The notes under the pieces: generated by a model | Seen by the model: the letters and a program-made list of their open reading frames with translations, nothing else | Told to the model about the DNA's origin: nothing | Databases searched by the model: none | Part shown: piece after piece, positions 17,712 to 26,846 of the stretch | Numbering within the stretch: position 1 is the stretch's first letter | Layout: every line of letters starts with the position of its first letter | Translations under genes and position numbers: made by a program | Assembly (NCBI GenBank): GCA_965261645.1 | Contig: CBDHDJ010000003.1 | Span: 1,054,001 to 1,118,000, forward strand | DNA: 64,000 bases | Direction of reading: 5' to 3' | From: CBDHDJ01 sp965261645 | GTDB lineage: Bacteria; Pseudomonadota; Alphaproteobacteria; SHVV01

Positions 17712-17838
17712 CGGCGCTACGACACGCACATGAAGCGGGCCGAGCCCAGGAGGGACATCTGGCTGCGGCCACTCAGGCGAGACTGGAAGCGGACACTCAA
17801 TCGCTGAAATCTCCATCACCTGAGAACGGAAGGATTAC
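17712..17838. repeat. Right terminal inverted repeat of the IS66-like element
   Basis: This is the complement of 10474-10600. On the plus strand it encodes the DUF4338 C-terminus again (RYDTHMKRAEPRRDIWLRP). Mismatches are few (for example at the codon giving R instead of K in AEPRR/AEPRK). It abuts the truncated AbiEii gene. Confidence 0.85.
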
Positions 17839-18316
17839 GGTATTCAAGCTCCAGCGGACCGGGTGTCACGGCGTCTCCGAAACCGACATCGATTTGGACC
17901 GGGATGATGGCGGCGCCGAGTTGGGCCGAGGTGCGGACCCGAAGAGCGCCATGGGTGCGGTCCTCGCCGAACGGTTCCGCAAGGATGTTTTCGGTATCGA
18001 AGCGCAATCCGTCGTCCGCGACCGGCTGGGCGCAGATGTCGCGAAAGATCTCCAGGAGAGGGGCGGTCTCGCGGCCGGCGAAGGAAAGGAGGTCGAGGTC
18101 GCGCGTCGTTCGGAATGGATCTGGGAGCCATGCGGCGTAGAGCATGGCGCCCTTGAGAACAAAGAGCTCCTTGTGAGGCGAGACGCTCAGTCGCAAGAGA
18201 AGCCGCTCAAGGGCATATCGGGTAAGCACGCGCTGGAAATTGGCCTGTTGCTCCCTGGCGAGGTTTTGCAGCCGCGCACGCACAGAAGCGGCGACATTCC
18301 TCGGTTCACGCACCAT
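17816..18316 (-). pseudogene. abiEii: AbiEii-type nucleotidyltransferase toxin, 3' truncated by IS66
   Basis: About 160 native residues remain, beginning MVREPRNVAASVRARLQNLA. The nucleotidyltransferase motif is visible as LFVLKGAMLYAAWLPDPF then RTTRDLDLLSF (the D-x-D metal ligands are in DLDLL). AbiEii toxins are usually near 300 residues and transfer nucleotides to tRNA; this one ends at ELEYRNP where the IS66 end begins at 17838, with SVLR contributed by the IS. The start overlaps the antitoxin stop by 11 bases. The toxin is very likely inactive. Confidence 0.85.
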
Positions 18317-18932
18317 CGGCGACCACGGTTTCCAGATAGGGCCGCAAAACGGACCAGATGCGGATATCGCGGGCGTAGTCAACGATCTGCGCCGGTTTGA
18401 CCTTGCCGGACCTCATTACATTGTGGAGACCTTCGAGCGCGACATCGAGACCGACGTGCTGCCTGAATCGAAAGCAATCGACGACTGTCTTGGCTGGATC
18501 GAAAATAGGCACCGAGACGCCGTCTACAGTGTGGGTTTGCACGCCGAGGGAAAGCGATCGCGGTCCGAACCGCACGATTCGGGTGGGGGGATAGTCGATC
18601 TTGGGCTTTCGCGCTTTCGGACCTATGGCGAGCCATACTCGGCCCGGTGTCTGGAGCGTAAGGTCGTGGAACTGAAGGGCGGAGACGAGGCAGATGACTC
18701 CTTTAGGTACAAGCTTGGCAACCTCGGCGAGATCATGCGGTGCCGTGACTTCGGCATCGGCGAGCTGGTAGAGCCCGCGGGTGACGCGGGTCAGGATGCG
18801 GTCCTCGAGCATGCGCGCGAGCGTTTCCGGGTGGACCCCGGCGTCGCTGAGCTCGATGCGACGCATGGGGCCGCGCGCCTTGAGAAGAGTGATGGCACGA
18901 TCCCTCTGCGATGTCGTGGCTGCGGGCATCAT
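18306..18932 (-). CDS. abiEi: AbiEi-type antitoxin / transcriptional regulator
   Basis: A 208-residue protein of the type IV toxin-antitoxin AbiEi family. The N-terminal winged helix spans about residues 8-60 (RDRAITLLKARGPMRRIEL, ILTRVTRGLYQLADAE). The C-terminal domain carries GVICLVSALQFHDLT and FDPAKTVVDCFRFRQHVGLD, typical for the family. It represses the operon and counteracts AbiEii enzymatically rather than by tight binding. With the toxin truncated it is an orphan. AbiE operons give abortive-infection phage defence, so this marks a former defence locus. Confidence 0.88.
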   Translation of the reverse strand: MMPAATTSQRDRAITLLKARGPMRRIELSDAGVHPETLARMLEDRILTRVTRGLYQLADAEVTAPHDLAEVAKLVPKGVICLVSALQFHDLTLQTPGRVWLAIGPKARKPKIDYPPTRIVRFGPRSLSLGVQTHTVDGVSVPIFDPAKTVVDCFRFRQHVGLDVALEGLHNVMRSGKVKPAQIVDYARDIRIWSVLRPYLETVVADGA

Positions 18933-19495
18933 GTGACTAAACGCCGGTCATTAGGTTGGATCTTCCGACATTGTGTCACGTCGTTGTGCACTTGAACAGT
19001 GAAAGGAGCGCGGCGGGATTGCGCCGTTTCAGAGTGTTGAGTCATTGAGGGAGCCGGCGCGGACGACGTGTCTCCCCGGCTGGAGAAATTCCGTTGGGCC
19101 TTCTCGTCGGGGAAGCGCTGACGAAGAGTAAGAAACCGGAATGCCCTGCCCGCGGGGACGTCTTCATTCTGAAACGAGTGGCGTCGGCGCAGGCCACTGA
19201 GTTATTGCGAGACGCGGTGAAATTCCTGAGCAAGACCAAGAAGGCGTTCGGGTTCTATCCGGAGCCGCTATGAATTGACGACGGACCGGTTCGGATTGAG
19301 CCGGTGCCGCGGCTTGAGAAAGTCTCTGGCAGGGTGCTCTCCGGCGACCTCCCTTCAATTGGGCGCAAATCGCAATCCCAGCCATCTCGCAATCTTTCAT
19401 ACGGTACCTTGCGCTACCCGCGAACCGTTCCCCTTCCCTAATCTCGCGCAAGGCCAAGGCCCGTCGGAGCATCTTCGAAGGCAGAATCCCCCTAC
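18933..19495. other. Degenerate region upstream of the AbiE operon
   Basis: This includes the AbiE promoter side and a short open frame about 19119-19274 on the plus strand ending DAVKFLSKTKKAFGFYPEPL. It is protein-like but not recognised. Frames are broken and no complete gene is seen. Confidence 0.4.
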
Positions 19496-19732
19496 AAGGA
19501 TGACGCCTACCCCGAGGCGCTATGCAATCTCAAGGTGCGCGGTAAGTCCATGGAGCCCGAGATGCGCGGTGGCGATCGTCTCGTCGTCGCCACCGCAACG
19601 TGCACCCCCGCCGCCACCGAGTTCTTCATGCTCTGGAATTGCGACGGGCTCGTCGGCAGCTATAACTGGCAACCGCGCCCACCTGTCGCTTCCGTTTATG
19701 CATTTTTCGCTAAACCGGAAGCAAAGGGATAA
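19496..19732 (+). pseudogene. Fragment of an XRE/LexA-like repressor (S24 peptidase region)
   Basis: The segment KVRGKSMEPEMRGGDRLVV, followed by TAATEFFMLW-like sequence (PAATEFFMLWNCDGLVGS), matches the C-terminal S24 domain of phage-type repressors, where the Ser of SMEP is the autocleavage nucleophile. Only about 60 residues remain. The N-terminal HTH is absent and the catalytic Lys region is not recognisable. It is likely a prophage or island relic. Confidence 0.6.
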
Positions 19733-19752
19733 GCCTTGAAATTTGTCCAACT

Positions 19753-20395
19753 CTATAGTTGCGGCCAATTGCCGCTAACGATGGCAGGTTGCTCGAACAG
19801 CTTTGGGCAGATGGACTTGAGAGTGGAATACCCTATTGCGGCTATATCTTCACGCGACAGGCATTTCGACATTGCTTTGATATCGGGCATGGATGCCATT
19901 ACATCCAGTAGCGGATTCCCTTCCTCCAACAGACCGGGGTTTACGATCGCATACAGAGTGAAATACAAGTTCATTGCCGGGGTGATTTCTCGAAACACTA
20001 AATTGTAGTTCATAACCGTCGTAATGAGCCGTACTCCAGTCAGCTCCCAATCTGGAAATTGGTAGGAACTGTCGTGATCCCTGTCAGCATGCTTGAAAAA
20101 TTTTGCGCGGAATTTGCACTCGAAACACCTCTTTCTGATGTTCCGGTTTGATCCGGATCTCTACTTCTTCCCCCCACGAGAAGCGCAAGCCGCCCGGGGC
20201 TATTGATTGATCAAGCTGCTTCTTGAGAATTTCGTCGCGCCCGTTTCTATAAATCCCCTCGAGAATGCCATCTGCGGCACAGCATAGTGTGTAAGCAGAG
20301 ATCAAATCGCGATTCTCGAGAAACAGCTTTATGGCCGTCTCCAACTGGCATGTTGCAGTTTCACTCTTGGTTACGGTTACCCTCTTTTGAGCCAC
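19753..20395 (-). pseudogene. Conserved hypothetical gene, frameshifted
   Basis: The first part begins MAQKRVTVTKSETATCQLET and reads into a stop after RVQIPRKIFQAC. Shifting by one base at AAAATTTTTC (about 20090-20105) continues as FFKHADRDHDSSYQFPDW and then MNYNLVFREITPAMNLYF to the end. The phrase FFKHADRD and the order of the two halves match a family of about 200-residue proteins of unknown function. It is either a true pseudogene, a sequencing error in the homopolymer, or a slippage site. Confidence 0.6.
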
Positions 20396-20747
20396 GGTCT
20401 TACCTCAGTCGTTCATACCACCAGATTTGGTGAAGGTCCCAATAATTCCGTCTCGCTCGTCGCCAACGGAGTCCGTACCCGTGCCTTCAGTGTTGTTGAT
20501 ACTTCGGCCAGAGCCCCATCACCCAGGCCTTTCTCCAGAAGAAACGACTGGAGGTACGCCAAACGGTGGTATTCGGCACAAGTTTCTCGCTCCGCCTTCG
20601 GTCACTGAACTATGCGCCGTCCCCCGCTTCCTCGGTCCGGCAGGAGCTCAAACTTCCCGTGAGCCAAGGTTCTGACGCCATTCTTGCTCCGCGACATACC
20701 CAGCACGCCACCAACAGTCCAATCAGACCGTTCTTGTAGTTGTGGCG
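20396..20747. other. No recognisable gene
   Basis: About 350 bases between the frameshifted gene and an IS256 end. Short frames on both strands lack motifs. Nothing RNA-like or repetitive was seen. Confidence 0.5.
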
Positions 20748-20957
20748 GAGCTATTGTCAAAAGTTGGTGACGCAGGTTTCAGGCGGCGCGTTCGGTTAGC
20801 TTTTCTCCGTCCTTGAATTTGACGCCTTGAATGATGTCGGCGATCTGGTGCGAGCCGTCCAGGCGGCGCCACTTCTTGCTGGCCGACTGGCACAGCTTGA
20901 AGACCATGGTGAGCGCCGTCATGCGGCTGAGGCAGCCCTTGGTCTTGGTGGTCCTGA

Positions 20958-21864
20958 GAGGCCGTTTCGAAAGGGGTTGAGTGGCCGGTGTCGATGTGAT
21001 TCCAAGGAGGTTGCTGAGACCGATATGGAGCCGCCATGTGGACGCCGACCACCCGAGAGCAGCATAGCCGCAAGACGCTGCGTTATCAGACTGATTTGAC
21101 CGATGCGGAGTGGGTTGTGATCGAGCCTCATTTGCCTCCGGCTCATGGCACGGGACGGCCCCGGTCATGGCCGATGCGAGAGATCGTCAACGGCATTTTC
21201 TACGTGATGCGGGCTGGCTGCCCTTGGCGCTTGCTGCCAAGCGATTTGCCACCGTGGGGCACGATCTATCGCTGGTTCGCCAAGTTCCGCGACGACGGCC
21301 TCCTTGAGAAGATCAATCACTCTCTGGTCATGGCCGATCGCGAGCGGGTCGGACGCGAGGCCAGCCCGAGCGGCGCGATTATCGACAGCCAGAGCGTCAA
21401 GACAACCGAGGCTGGTGGCCCCCGCGGCTACGATGCGGGCAAGAAGATCAAGGGGCGCAAGCGCCACGCGCTGGTCGACACCGACGGGCGCGGCCTCGTG
21501 CTCGAGGCGCATCCGGCGAGTATCCAGGACCGCGATGGTGGCGGGTCGCTGCTGTGCGCCTCACGCGGCTCGTTTCCGTTCATCGAGAAGGTCTTTGCCG
21601 ACAGCGGCTACGCCGGCGAGAAGGTCGCCACGGCCACCGTGATCGCCGTCGAGATCGTGCGCAAAAGCCCCGATCAGGTCGGCTTCGCCGTCCAACCGCG
21701 CCGCTGGGTCGTGGAGCGCTTCTTCGCCTGGATCAACCGCAACCGGCGACTGGCAAAGGACTTCGAGGCCACCATCGCCTCGGCCCGCGCCTTCCTCTAC
21801 GCCGCCTCCGTCATGCTCCTCGTCCGCAGATTGGCCCGAGCCGCATGACTTTCGAAACCGACTC
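20958..21864 (+). mobile_element. IS5-family element inserted in the IS256 remnant
   Basis: The ends GAGGCCGTTTCGAAAG (20958) and CTTTCGAAACCGACTC (ending 21864) are imperfect inverted repeats. TGA flanks both sides (20955-20957 and 21865-21867), matching the TNA-type target duplication of the IS5/IS1031 group. Removing it rejoins the IS256 frame near TVRLR. Confidence 0.82.
21036..21848 (+). CDS. IS5-family transposase
   Basis: 270 residues, in one frame. Insertion-element N-terminal domain LTDAEWVVIEPHLPP, then WRLLPSDLPPWGTIYRWFAK. DDE residues lie in AIIDSQSVKTTE (first Asp), VFADSGYAGEK (second Asp) and RWVVERFFAWINRNRRL (Glu). The frame is complete and the element has intact ends and a target duplication, so it is probably active. 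Confidence 0.93.
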   Translation: MWTPTTREQHSRKTLRYQTDLTDAEWVVIEPHLPPAHGTGRPRSWPMREIVNGIFYVMRAGCPWRLLPSDLPPWGTIYRWFAKFRDDGLLEKINHSLVMADRERVGREASPSGAIIDSQSVKTTEAGGPRGYDAGKKIKGRKRHALVDTDGRGLVLEAHPASIQDRDGGGSLLCASRGSFPFIEKVFADSGYAGEKVATATVIAVEIVRKSPDQVGFAVQPRRWVVERFFAWINRNRRLAKDFEATIASARAFLYAASVMLLVRRLARAA

Positions 21865-22005
21865 TGAGGCGCACGGTCGCAAAGGTGCTTTCGATGGGAT
21901 TGGTGGTGCGAATGTGCTTCCAGTGCTCGGCCGGGAAGTCGTAGAAGGCGAGCAACACGTCGCGGTCCTTGGCCAGGCAGGCCACCGCTTTGTCGTACTT
22001 GGGGC

Positions 22006-22811
22006 GGTGCTGTCACGGTAACTGGCTGGTGTCAGCTGCGGGTGGCGAGTAGCTTCTTGTTATGAACAAGATCAGCTACCGCCGACATCGGTTTCCTGCA
22101 GAGATAATCCAGCGCGCCGTCTGGCTGTGTTTCCGGTTTCCGCTCAGTTACCGCGATGTGGAGGATCTGCTCGCTGAACGTGGTGTCGATGTTTCTTACG
22201 AGACGATACGGCGCTGGTCTTTAAAGTTTGGGCAGGCCTATGCCCGAAAACTGAGACAATCACGCCCTCGACCAGACGACCGGTGGCACCTTGATGAGGT
22301 GTTTTCCTCCATCAACGGAAAACGGATGTATCTATGGCGGGCGGTGGACAGCGAGGGTGAGGTGCTGGATATCCTGGTTCAGTCCCGGAGGAACAAGAAA
22401 GCAGCACTCAAGCTGATGCGCAAACTGCTCAAGAAGCAGGGGTATGCGCCGAATAAGGTGGTGACCGATAAACTGCCATCTTACGGGGCAGCATTGCGTG
22501 ATCTCAACATGACGGGGAAACACGTTACCGGCGGACGGAGCAACAATCGGGCGGAGAATTCGCACCTGCCGGTTCGACAACGAGAACGCAGGATGCAGGG
22601 CTTCAAGTCATCAGGATCGGCGCAAAGGTTTCTCTCCACCCACGCCGCCATCTACAACACCTTCAATGTCCAACGTCATCTGATCACTCGCAAGACAATG
22701 CGCCAATTCCGCGGTGACGCGATGAACACGTGGCGGACCGTGACCGCTGCTGCTTCAGCCGCTCAGTTCAGACGTTCAACTGCGACCTGCCTTCGTTAAG
22801 TTGACAGCACC
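22006..22811 (+). mobile_element. IS6-family element, left copy
   Basis: The element begins GGTGCTGTCACGG and ends with the complement of GGTGCTGTCAACTTAAC at 22811. The 8-bp flanks differ (CTTGGGGC and GTCGCGGC). IS6 elements move by replicative cointegration, so loss of target duplication points to recombination. The right end meets block 2 at its first base, while the left end cuts an IS256. It is in the same orientation as the copy at 33362-34168. Confidence 0.88.
22062..22799 (+). CDS. IS6-family transposase (left copy)
   Basis: A 245-residue transposase with N-terminal zinc-finger/HTH-like region (RHRFPAEIIQRAVWLC, FPLSYRDVEDLLAERGVDV) and DDE core: RWHLDEVFSSINGKR (Asp), VTDKLPSYGAA (Asp), NRAENSHLPVRQRERRMQG (Glu). 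It reads 14 residues past the end of the other copy because a TGA there is TCA here. It forms cointegrates and mediates deletion or amplification of DNA between direct copies. Confidence 0.93.
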   Translation: MNKISYRRHRFPAEIIQRAVWLCFRFPLSYRDVEDLLAERGVDVSYETIRRWSLKFGQAYARKLRQSRPRPDDRWHLDEVFSSINGKRMYLWRAVDSEGEVLDILVQSRRNKKAALKLMRKLLKKQGYAPNKVVTDKLPSYGAALRDLNMTGKHVTGGRSNNRAENSHLPVRQRERRMQGFKSSGSAQRFLSTHAAIYNTFNVQRHLITRKTMRQFRGDAMNTWRTVTAAASAAQFRRSTATCLR

Positions 22812-22941
22812 GTCGCGGCCTTGAGGGCGGCGGAAGGGCGTCTCGCGGCGATTGCGAAGACCGCTTAGCGCGCCATGGCACGATCGGGTCTCACCGAAGG
22901 TGAAGCACTAGCTAGCTAGGACGCGCGGCACGGATTCCCGG

Positions 22942-23988
22942 TCACCAGCTGACATCCTGGTGCAAGACGCCGCGCAACGTGCGCAACTCCTCGAGCGCTT
23001 GCCCGGTGCCCATCGCTACGCACCCGAGCGGCTGGTTTGCGACCGAAACGGGGAGCCCGGTGGTGTGGCGCAGCACGTAGTCCATGTTGCCCAAGAGCGC
23101 GCCGCCGCCGGTCAAGACGATGCCCCTGTCGGCGATGTCGGCGGCGAGCTCGGGAGCAGTATTTTCGAGCGCCGCCTTGACCGCCTCGATGATCGCTCCC
23201 ACCGGCTCGGCGAGGCTTTCGGCGATCTGCTGTTGGTCTATGACCAGTTCCTTGGGCACCCCGTTCATCAGGTCGCGGCCCTTGACGCTCATCGTCTCGC
23301 CGCTGCCGTTTTCAGGCCGACAAGCGGTGCCGATCGCGGTCTTGATGCGCTCGGCGCTGCCTTGGCCGATCAGCAAGTTGTGGTTGCGGCGGATATAGGC
23401 GATCACCGCCTCGTCCATCTTGTCGCCCCCGACCCGCACCGAGCGTGAATAGACGATTCCGCCTAACGAGATCACCGCGACCTCGGTGGTGCCACCGCCC
23501 ATGTCGACCACCATCGAGCCGGTGGGTTCGGTCACCGGCAGTCCAGCGCCGATCGCCGCGGCTATCGGCTCTTCGATCAGGAACACCCGCCGCGCGCCTG
23601 CGCTCTCAGCCGATTCCTGGATCGCCCGGCGCTCGACCGTGGTCGAGCCCGAGGGCACCGCGATGATAACCTGGGGGCTGACGAAGTAGCGACGGGTCTG
23701 GGCCTTGCGGATGAAGTGCTTGATCATCTCCTCCGCGACATCGAAGTCAGCGATGACGCCGTCACGCAGGGGCCGGATTGCCTGAATGTTGCCGGGCGTG
23801 CGCCCCAGCATGAGCTTGGCCTCCTCGCCGACAGCCAGCACTTGGGTCTTGCCGCGGCGGGTAGCTATTGCCACCACCGAGGGCTCATCCAGGACGATAC
23901 CGCGGCCCTTGACGTAGACCAACGTGTTGGCGGTGCCAAGGTCGATCGCCATGTCCGCGGACAGCATGCCAAAGACGCGGCCGAACAT
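22942..23988 (-). CDS. mreB: Rod shape-determining protein MreB (copy 2)
   Basis: 348 residues, identical to copy 1 except Ile for Val in the QVI-AVPSG strand. All actin-fold motifs are intact. mreC and mreD are again absent; the next thing downstream is the IS6 end. Two near-identical mreB genes in one region make dosage effects on cell shape possible if both are transcribed. Confidence 0.95.
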   Translation of the reverse strand: MFGRVFGMLSADMAIDLGTANTLVYVKGRGIVLDEPSVVAIATRRGKTQVLAVGEEAKLMLGRTPGNIQAIRPLRDGVIADFDVAEEMIKHFIRKAQTRRYFVSPQVIIAVPSGSTTVERRAIQESAESAGARRVFLIEEPIAAAIGAGLPVTEPTGSMVVDMGGGTTEVAVISLGGIVYSRSVRVGGDKMDEAVIAYIRRNHNLLIGQGSAERIKTAIGTACRPENGSGETMSVKGRDLMNGVPKELVIDQQQIAESLAEPVGAIIEAVKAALENTAPELAADIADRGIVLTGGGALLGNMDYVLRHTTGLPVSVANQPLGCVAMGTGQALEELRTLRGVLHQDVSW

Positions 23989-24518
23989 TCTATTTGTTTC
24001 CCTCGGCCGGGTGCCCTACTTGAGCCGGCCGTGTCGCTTTGCCAGGCCCTCGTACACCAGCCGCTCCGCGCTCGATCTCGCCGCGGGCCTCGTCATCGGC
24101 AAGTGCTATAGGCGTCACCCAGGGAGTTCCTCGAGTTGGTCATGGGCAGGACTTGCCGCGCCGCAAGGGCCGGGCGGTCAAGGCCCCTGGCTGGCGGGGC
24201 GGCCGCACTATCATGCGTCCCATCGCCGCCAGCATGCCGAGGTTCATCATGTTGCGACTTGACGAGGCTGACGACTTGTGCCGCGGGAAGATGCGGGTCG
24301 GATAGGTCGCCGCCGCCGCCCCGCACCGCGTTCGCCGCCAGGCTCCGCATCCCTGTTCCGCGGCCCGGCGCATGCGGCGGCGGTAGAGGGAGAGCAGAGC
24401 CAGAGACAAGGAGATCTTTCGAGGGAATGAGGCCCGGCGGAGCTATCGTAACGCACGGAGAATCAGATGATCTCGATCTACGCCCCGGCCGAAACCGTCA
24501 GAGATGTCAACCAGGGAA

Positions 24519-24803
24519 TCAGGCGCCCGCCGCCCTCTTCAGCGCGGCCGCCGGCCGGAACTTCAGAACCTTGGAGGCCTTGATCCGGATCGCTTCGCCC
24601 GTCTGCGGATTGCGGCCCTCGCGCGCCCGGCGCTTGGTGATGGTGAAGGTGCCGAAGTTGCCGATGGTGTAGCGGCCTTCCTTCTTCGATTTCTTCAGCC
24701 CGGTCTCGATCTCGCCCAACACCAAGTCGACCGTGCGCTTGGACTCGACCTTGCTCATGTTGCCTTTCTTGGCGACGTTCTCGATGAATGCGGCTCTGCT
24801 CAT
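24519..24803 (-). CDS. HU/IHF-family DNA-binding protein (copy 2)
   Basis: 94 residues, identical in sequence to copy 1, with the same AGAGG-preceded ATG (24801-24803) and the same upstream -10-like element. The DNA just past its stop codon differs from copy 1 by a small indel. Confidence 0.92.
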   Translation of the reverse strand: MSRAAFIENVAKKGNMSKVESKRTVDLVLGEIETGLKKSKKEGRYTIGNFGTFTITKRRAREGRNPQTGEAIRIKASKVLKFRPAAALKRAAGA

Positions 24804-25187
24804 GCTGTGTAGCCTCTTTACGTTCCCCAAACCGAATCGACCCTCGTAAGGGCACTACATATAGTAGGGTTTTGCTCAGGTGTACACAGAACTGCTCCGA
24901 TAGCCCCATTTCCAACGGATTTGCTCGGACGGTCGTCAAGCTAGGTGTTCGCGGCGCGGCCGGGTACCGCATCAAGGAGGGCGAACCTCTGCGCGTGACG
25001 GAACTCCTTTTTTTGGTCTGCCGCCGCTGCCATTATCGTGACCAGCCTATGAGTTTTTTCTGAATGTGGGTCGTGGCGCGGTGGCGCCAGGCTGCGTGAC
25101 GAGGGGAGGCCATATCGGTGGAAAACGTTAAACTGGAAGTCGTGGACGGGAACCGGCTTATTATTGAAGTCGATCTGAACCACCGCG

Positions 25188-26579
25188 GAGTTATGCCCGA
25201 TTTTGGGTGACGGCGTGATCAGGCGGCGGCGCGAGTTTTGGTTTCGTCGATCTGCATACCGTCTTTGAATCTCACACCTTCGATGACCTTGGGCAACTGA
25301 TTGTTTCCCATGAGCCGCCGCCAGGTCTTGCTGGCGGTGGTGATCAGCTTGAAGACCATGGCCAGAGTTGTCCCGTGAGACAAGCAGCCCTTGGTGCGCA
25401 CGGTGCGGTGGCGGACGGTAGCGAAGACGCTTTCGATTGGATTGGTCGTCCTGATATGCCGCCAGTGCTCGGCCGGGAAGTCGTAGAAGGCCAGCAAGGC
25501 GTCGCGGTCCTTTGTCAAGCAGGCGACGGCTTGGGGGTATTTGGCGTCGTACTTGGCGGCGAAAGTATTCATCGCCCTCTCGGCCTCGGCGCGGCCATCC
25601 GCCATCCAGATATCATGCAGGGCAGCTTTGGCGGCCGTTTGTCGCGACTTCGGCAGCTTGTTCAAGACATTGGCTGTCTTGTGGACCCAGCAGCGCTGGC
25701 GGCGGGTGTCGGGAAAGATCTCCTCCAGCGCCTTCCAGAAGCCCAGAGCGCCATCGCCGATGGCGAGCTCGGGACCAATCGTGAGCCCGCGCCCGCGCAG
25801 GCATGCCAGCAACTCACGCCAGCTCTGGGCGCTCTCTCGCACCCCCGCCTGGAAGCCCACGAGTTCCTTGCGTCCCTCCGGCGTGGCGCCGATGAGGACC
25901 AGAATGCATTGCTTCTCGTCCTCCAGCCGACCCTGGAGATAGATGCCATCGGCCCACATGTAGACGTAGCGTCGGGCCGACAGGTCGCGCCGGCGCCAGC
26001 GCTCGTGCTCGGCCTCCCACTCCGCCTTCAGGCGGCCGATCACCTGCGCCGACAAGCCAGAGGCGTCCTTGCCGAGCAACGCCTCCAGCGCCTCCTGGAA
26101 GTCCCCGCTGGACACGCCACGAAGGTAGAGCGTCGGCAAAACCGCATCCAGCGACCGCGTCCGCCGCGCGAAACGGGGCAGAATGGCCAACGTGAAACGG
26201 ATGCGCTCTCCTCCGACGCTGCCACGGTCCCGGACCTTCGGGCGCCGCACAGACACAGGACCAATGCCAGTCAGGATCGCCCGTTCCGGCCCGTGGCCAT
26301 GACGCACCAGGCGCCGGCGGCCGTCTTCGGTCTTCAGATGTTCATGCGCCGCCAGCACGGCGGCAACCTCCGCTTCAATGGCTCGTGCCAGGAGCTCGCG
26401 AGCTCCGGCGCGGAGTACTTCGGTCAGCGGATCGGCCGTCACCCCTGGATGGTGCAGCGCGACAACACTATCTTCCGTCATGGCGTATCACTCCTTGCTT
26501 GGAGACCGGGAGGCTTCGTCACCCCCCACGATACGCCACCTCCTTCTCTCAGCCCGTCACCCACTCTCGGCCATAGCTC
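25188..26579 (-). mobile_element. IS256-family element, lineage A, copy 1
   Basis: A 1392-base element with ends GAGTTATGCCCGATTTTGGG and the complement of GAGCTATGGCCGAGAGTGGG. It is flanked by a perfect 9-bp duplication ACCACCGCG (25179-25187 and 26580-26588). The uninterrupted target is visible in block 1. Insertion therefore post-dates the block duplication. Confidence 0.95.
25219..26481 (-). CDS. IS256-family (mutator-type) transposase, lineage A, copy 1
   Basis: 420 residues, normal for the family. The N-terminal region holds RHGHGPERAILTGIGPVSV. DDE residues: VYMWADGIYLQG (Asp), LAIGDGALGFWKAL (Asp), RTTNPIESVFATVRHRT (Glu). RCWVHKTANVLNKLPKS is the family signature. Differs from the copy at 58654 by very few residues (for example RFTLAIL versus RFTSAIL). 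Complete and probably active. Confidence 0.95.
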   Translation of the reverse strand: MTEDSVVALHHPGVTADPLTEVLRAGARELLARAIEAEVAAVLAAHEHLKTEDGRRRLVRHGHGPERAILTGIGPVSVRRPKVRDRGSVGGERIRFTLAILPRFARRTRSLDAVLPTLYLRGVSSGDFQEALEALLGKDASGLSAQVIGRLKAEWEAEHERWRRRDLSARRYVYMWADGIYLQGRLEDEKQCILVLIGATPEGRKELVGFQAGVRESAQSWRELLACLRGRGLTIGPELAIGDGALGFWKALEEIFPDTRRQRCWVHKTANVLNKLPKSRQTAAKAALHDIWMADGRAEAERAMNTFAAKYDAKYPQAVACLTKDRDALLAFYDFPAEHWRHIRTTNPIESVFATVRHRTVRTKGCLSHGTTLAMVFKLITTASKTWRRLMGNNQLPKVIEGVRFKDGMQIDETKTRAAA

Positions 26580-26846
26580 ACCACCGCGGCGACATCAGCG
26601 CTTCGGGAAAGACCAAAAGGGTGGCGTCTACCCTGGGCAATGTCAGCGTTCAGGATGCCAATGGCGTCGAGGTCAAAATAGGGCTCAACGTTTACGTCAA
26701 ACCCGGCGATTGACACCGGTTCGATCCGACTGCCCTTGGAGCCCCTGAAACCGGCGGGTTTTCCTCTACCGCGGCATTCAATGCCCTTGGCCGGGTTGCT
26801 GGCGCAATCGGCATCTGGTCGATAGCCACGAATGCGTATTCGCTGT

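Larger units (their letters stand above)
10474..17838 (-). mobile_element. IS66-like element with DUF4338 passenger, interrupted by two group II introns
   Basis: The element begins GTAATCCTTCCGTTC at 10474 and ends with the exact complement at 17838; the 5'-GTAA terminus is typical of IS66. The terminal inverted repeats are about 127 bases long (10474-10600 and 17712-17838) with only a few mismatches, far longer than usual. Total length is 7365 bases, 3523 without the introns. Flanking octamers differ (TTGACGGG and GGTATTCA), so there is no target duplication and one side has been rearranged. Confidence 0.82.
20748..22005 (-). mobile_element. IS256-family element, lineage B, partial and split by IS5
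   Basis: The outer end GAGCTATTGTCAAAAGTTGG is at 20748. The transposase C-terminus (IADIIQGVKFKDGEKLTERA) runs leftward from there. IS5 interrupts it at 20958-21864. The remaining part ends at the IS6 boundary 22005 within KYDKAVACLAKDRDV. The same lineage appears at 34169-34973, and a 54-base terminus at 62891. No catalytic domain remains complete. Confidence 0.85.
25118..26713 (+). pseudogene. 64-residue conserved protein (copy 2), interrupted by IS256
   Basis: The GTG start at 25118 and first ~23 codons (to VDLNHR) are followed by IS256 at 25188-26579. The remainder resumes from the duplicated target and ends YVKPGD at 26713. Excision of the IS plus one 9-bp repeat restores the copy 1 sequence exactly. 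Confidence 0.9.

Noticed and set aside
15960..17807. 615-codon open frame on the plus strand
   Set aside because: It is the antisense shadow of the IS66 transposase and DUF4338 tail; composition is Arg/Leu/Gln-rich with no family match, while the minus-strand frames carry clear motifs.
10466..17846. 8-bp target duplication for the IS66-like element
   Set aside because: The flanking octamers TTGACGGG and GGTATTCA do not match.
20387..20675. 73- and 82-codon plus-strand frames as genes
   Set aside because: No motifs, no ribosome-binding sites, and they overlap each other in different frames.
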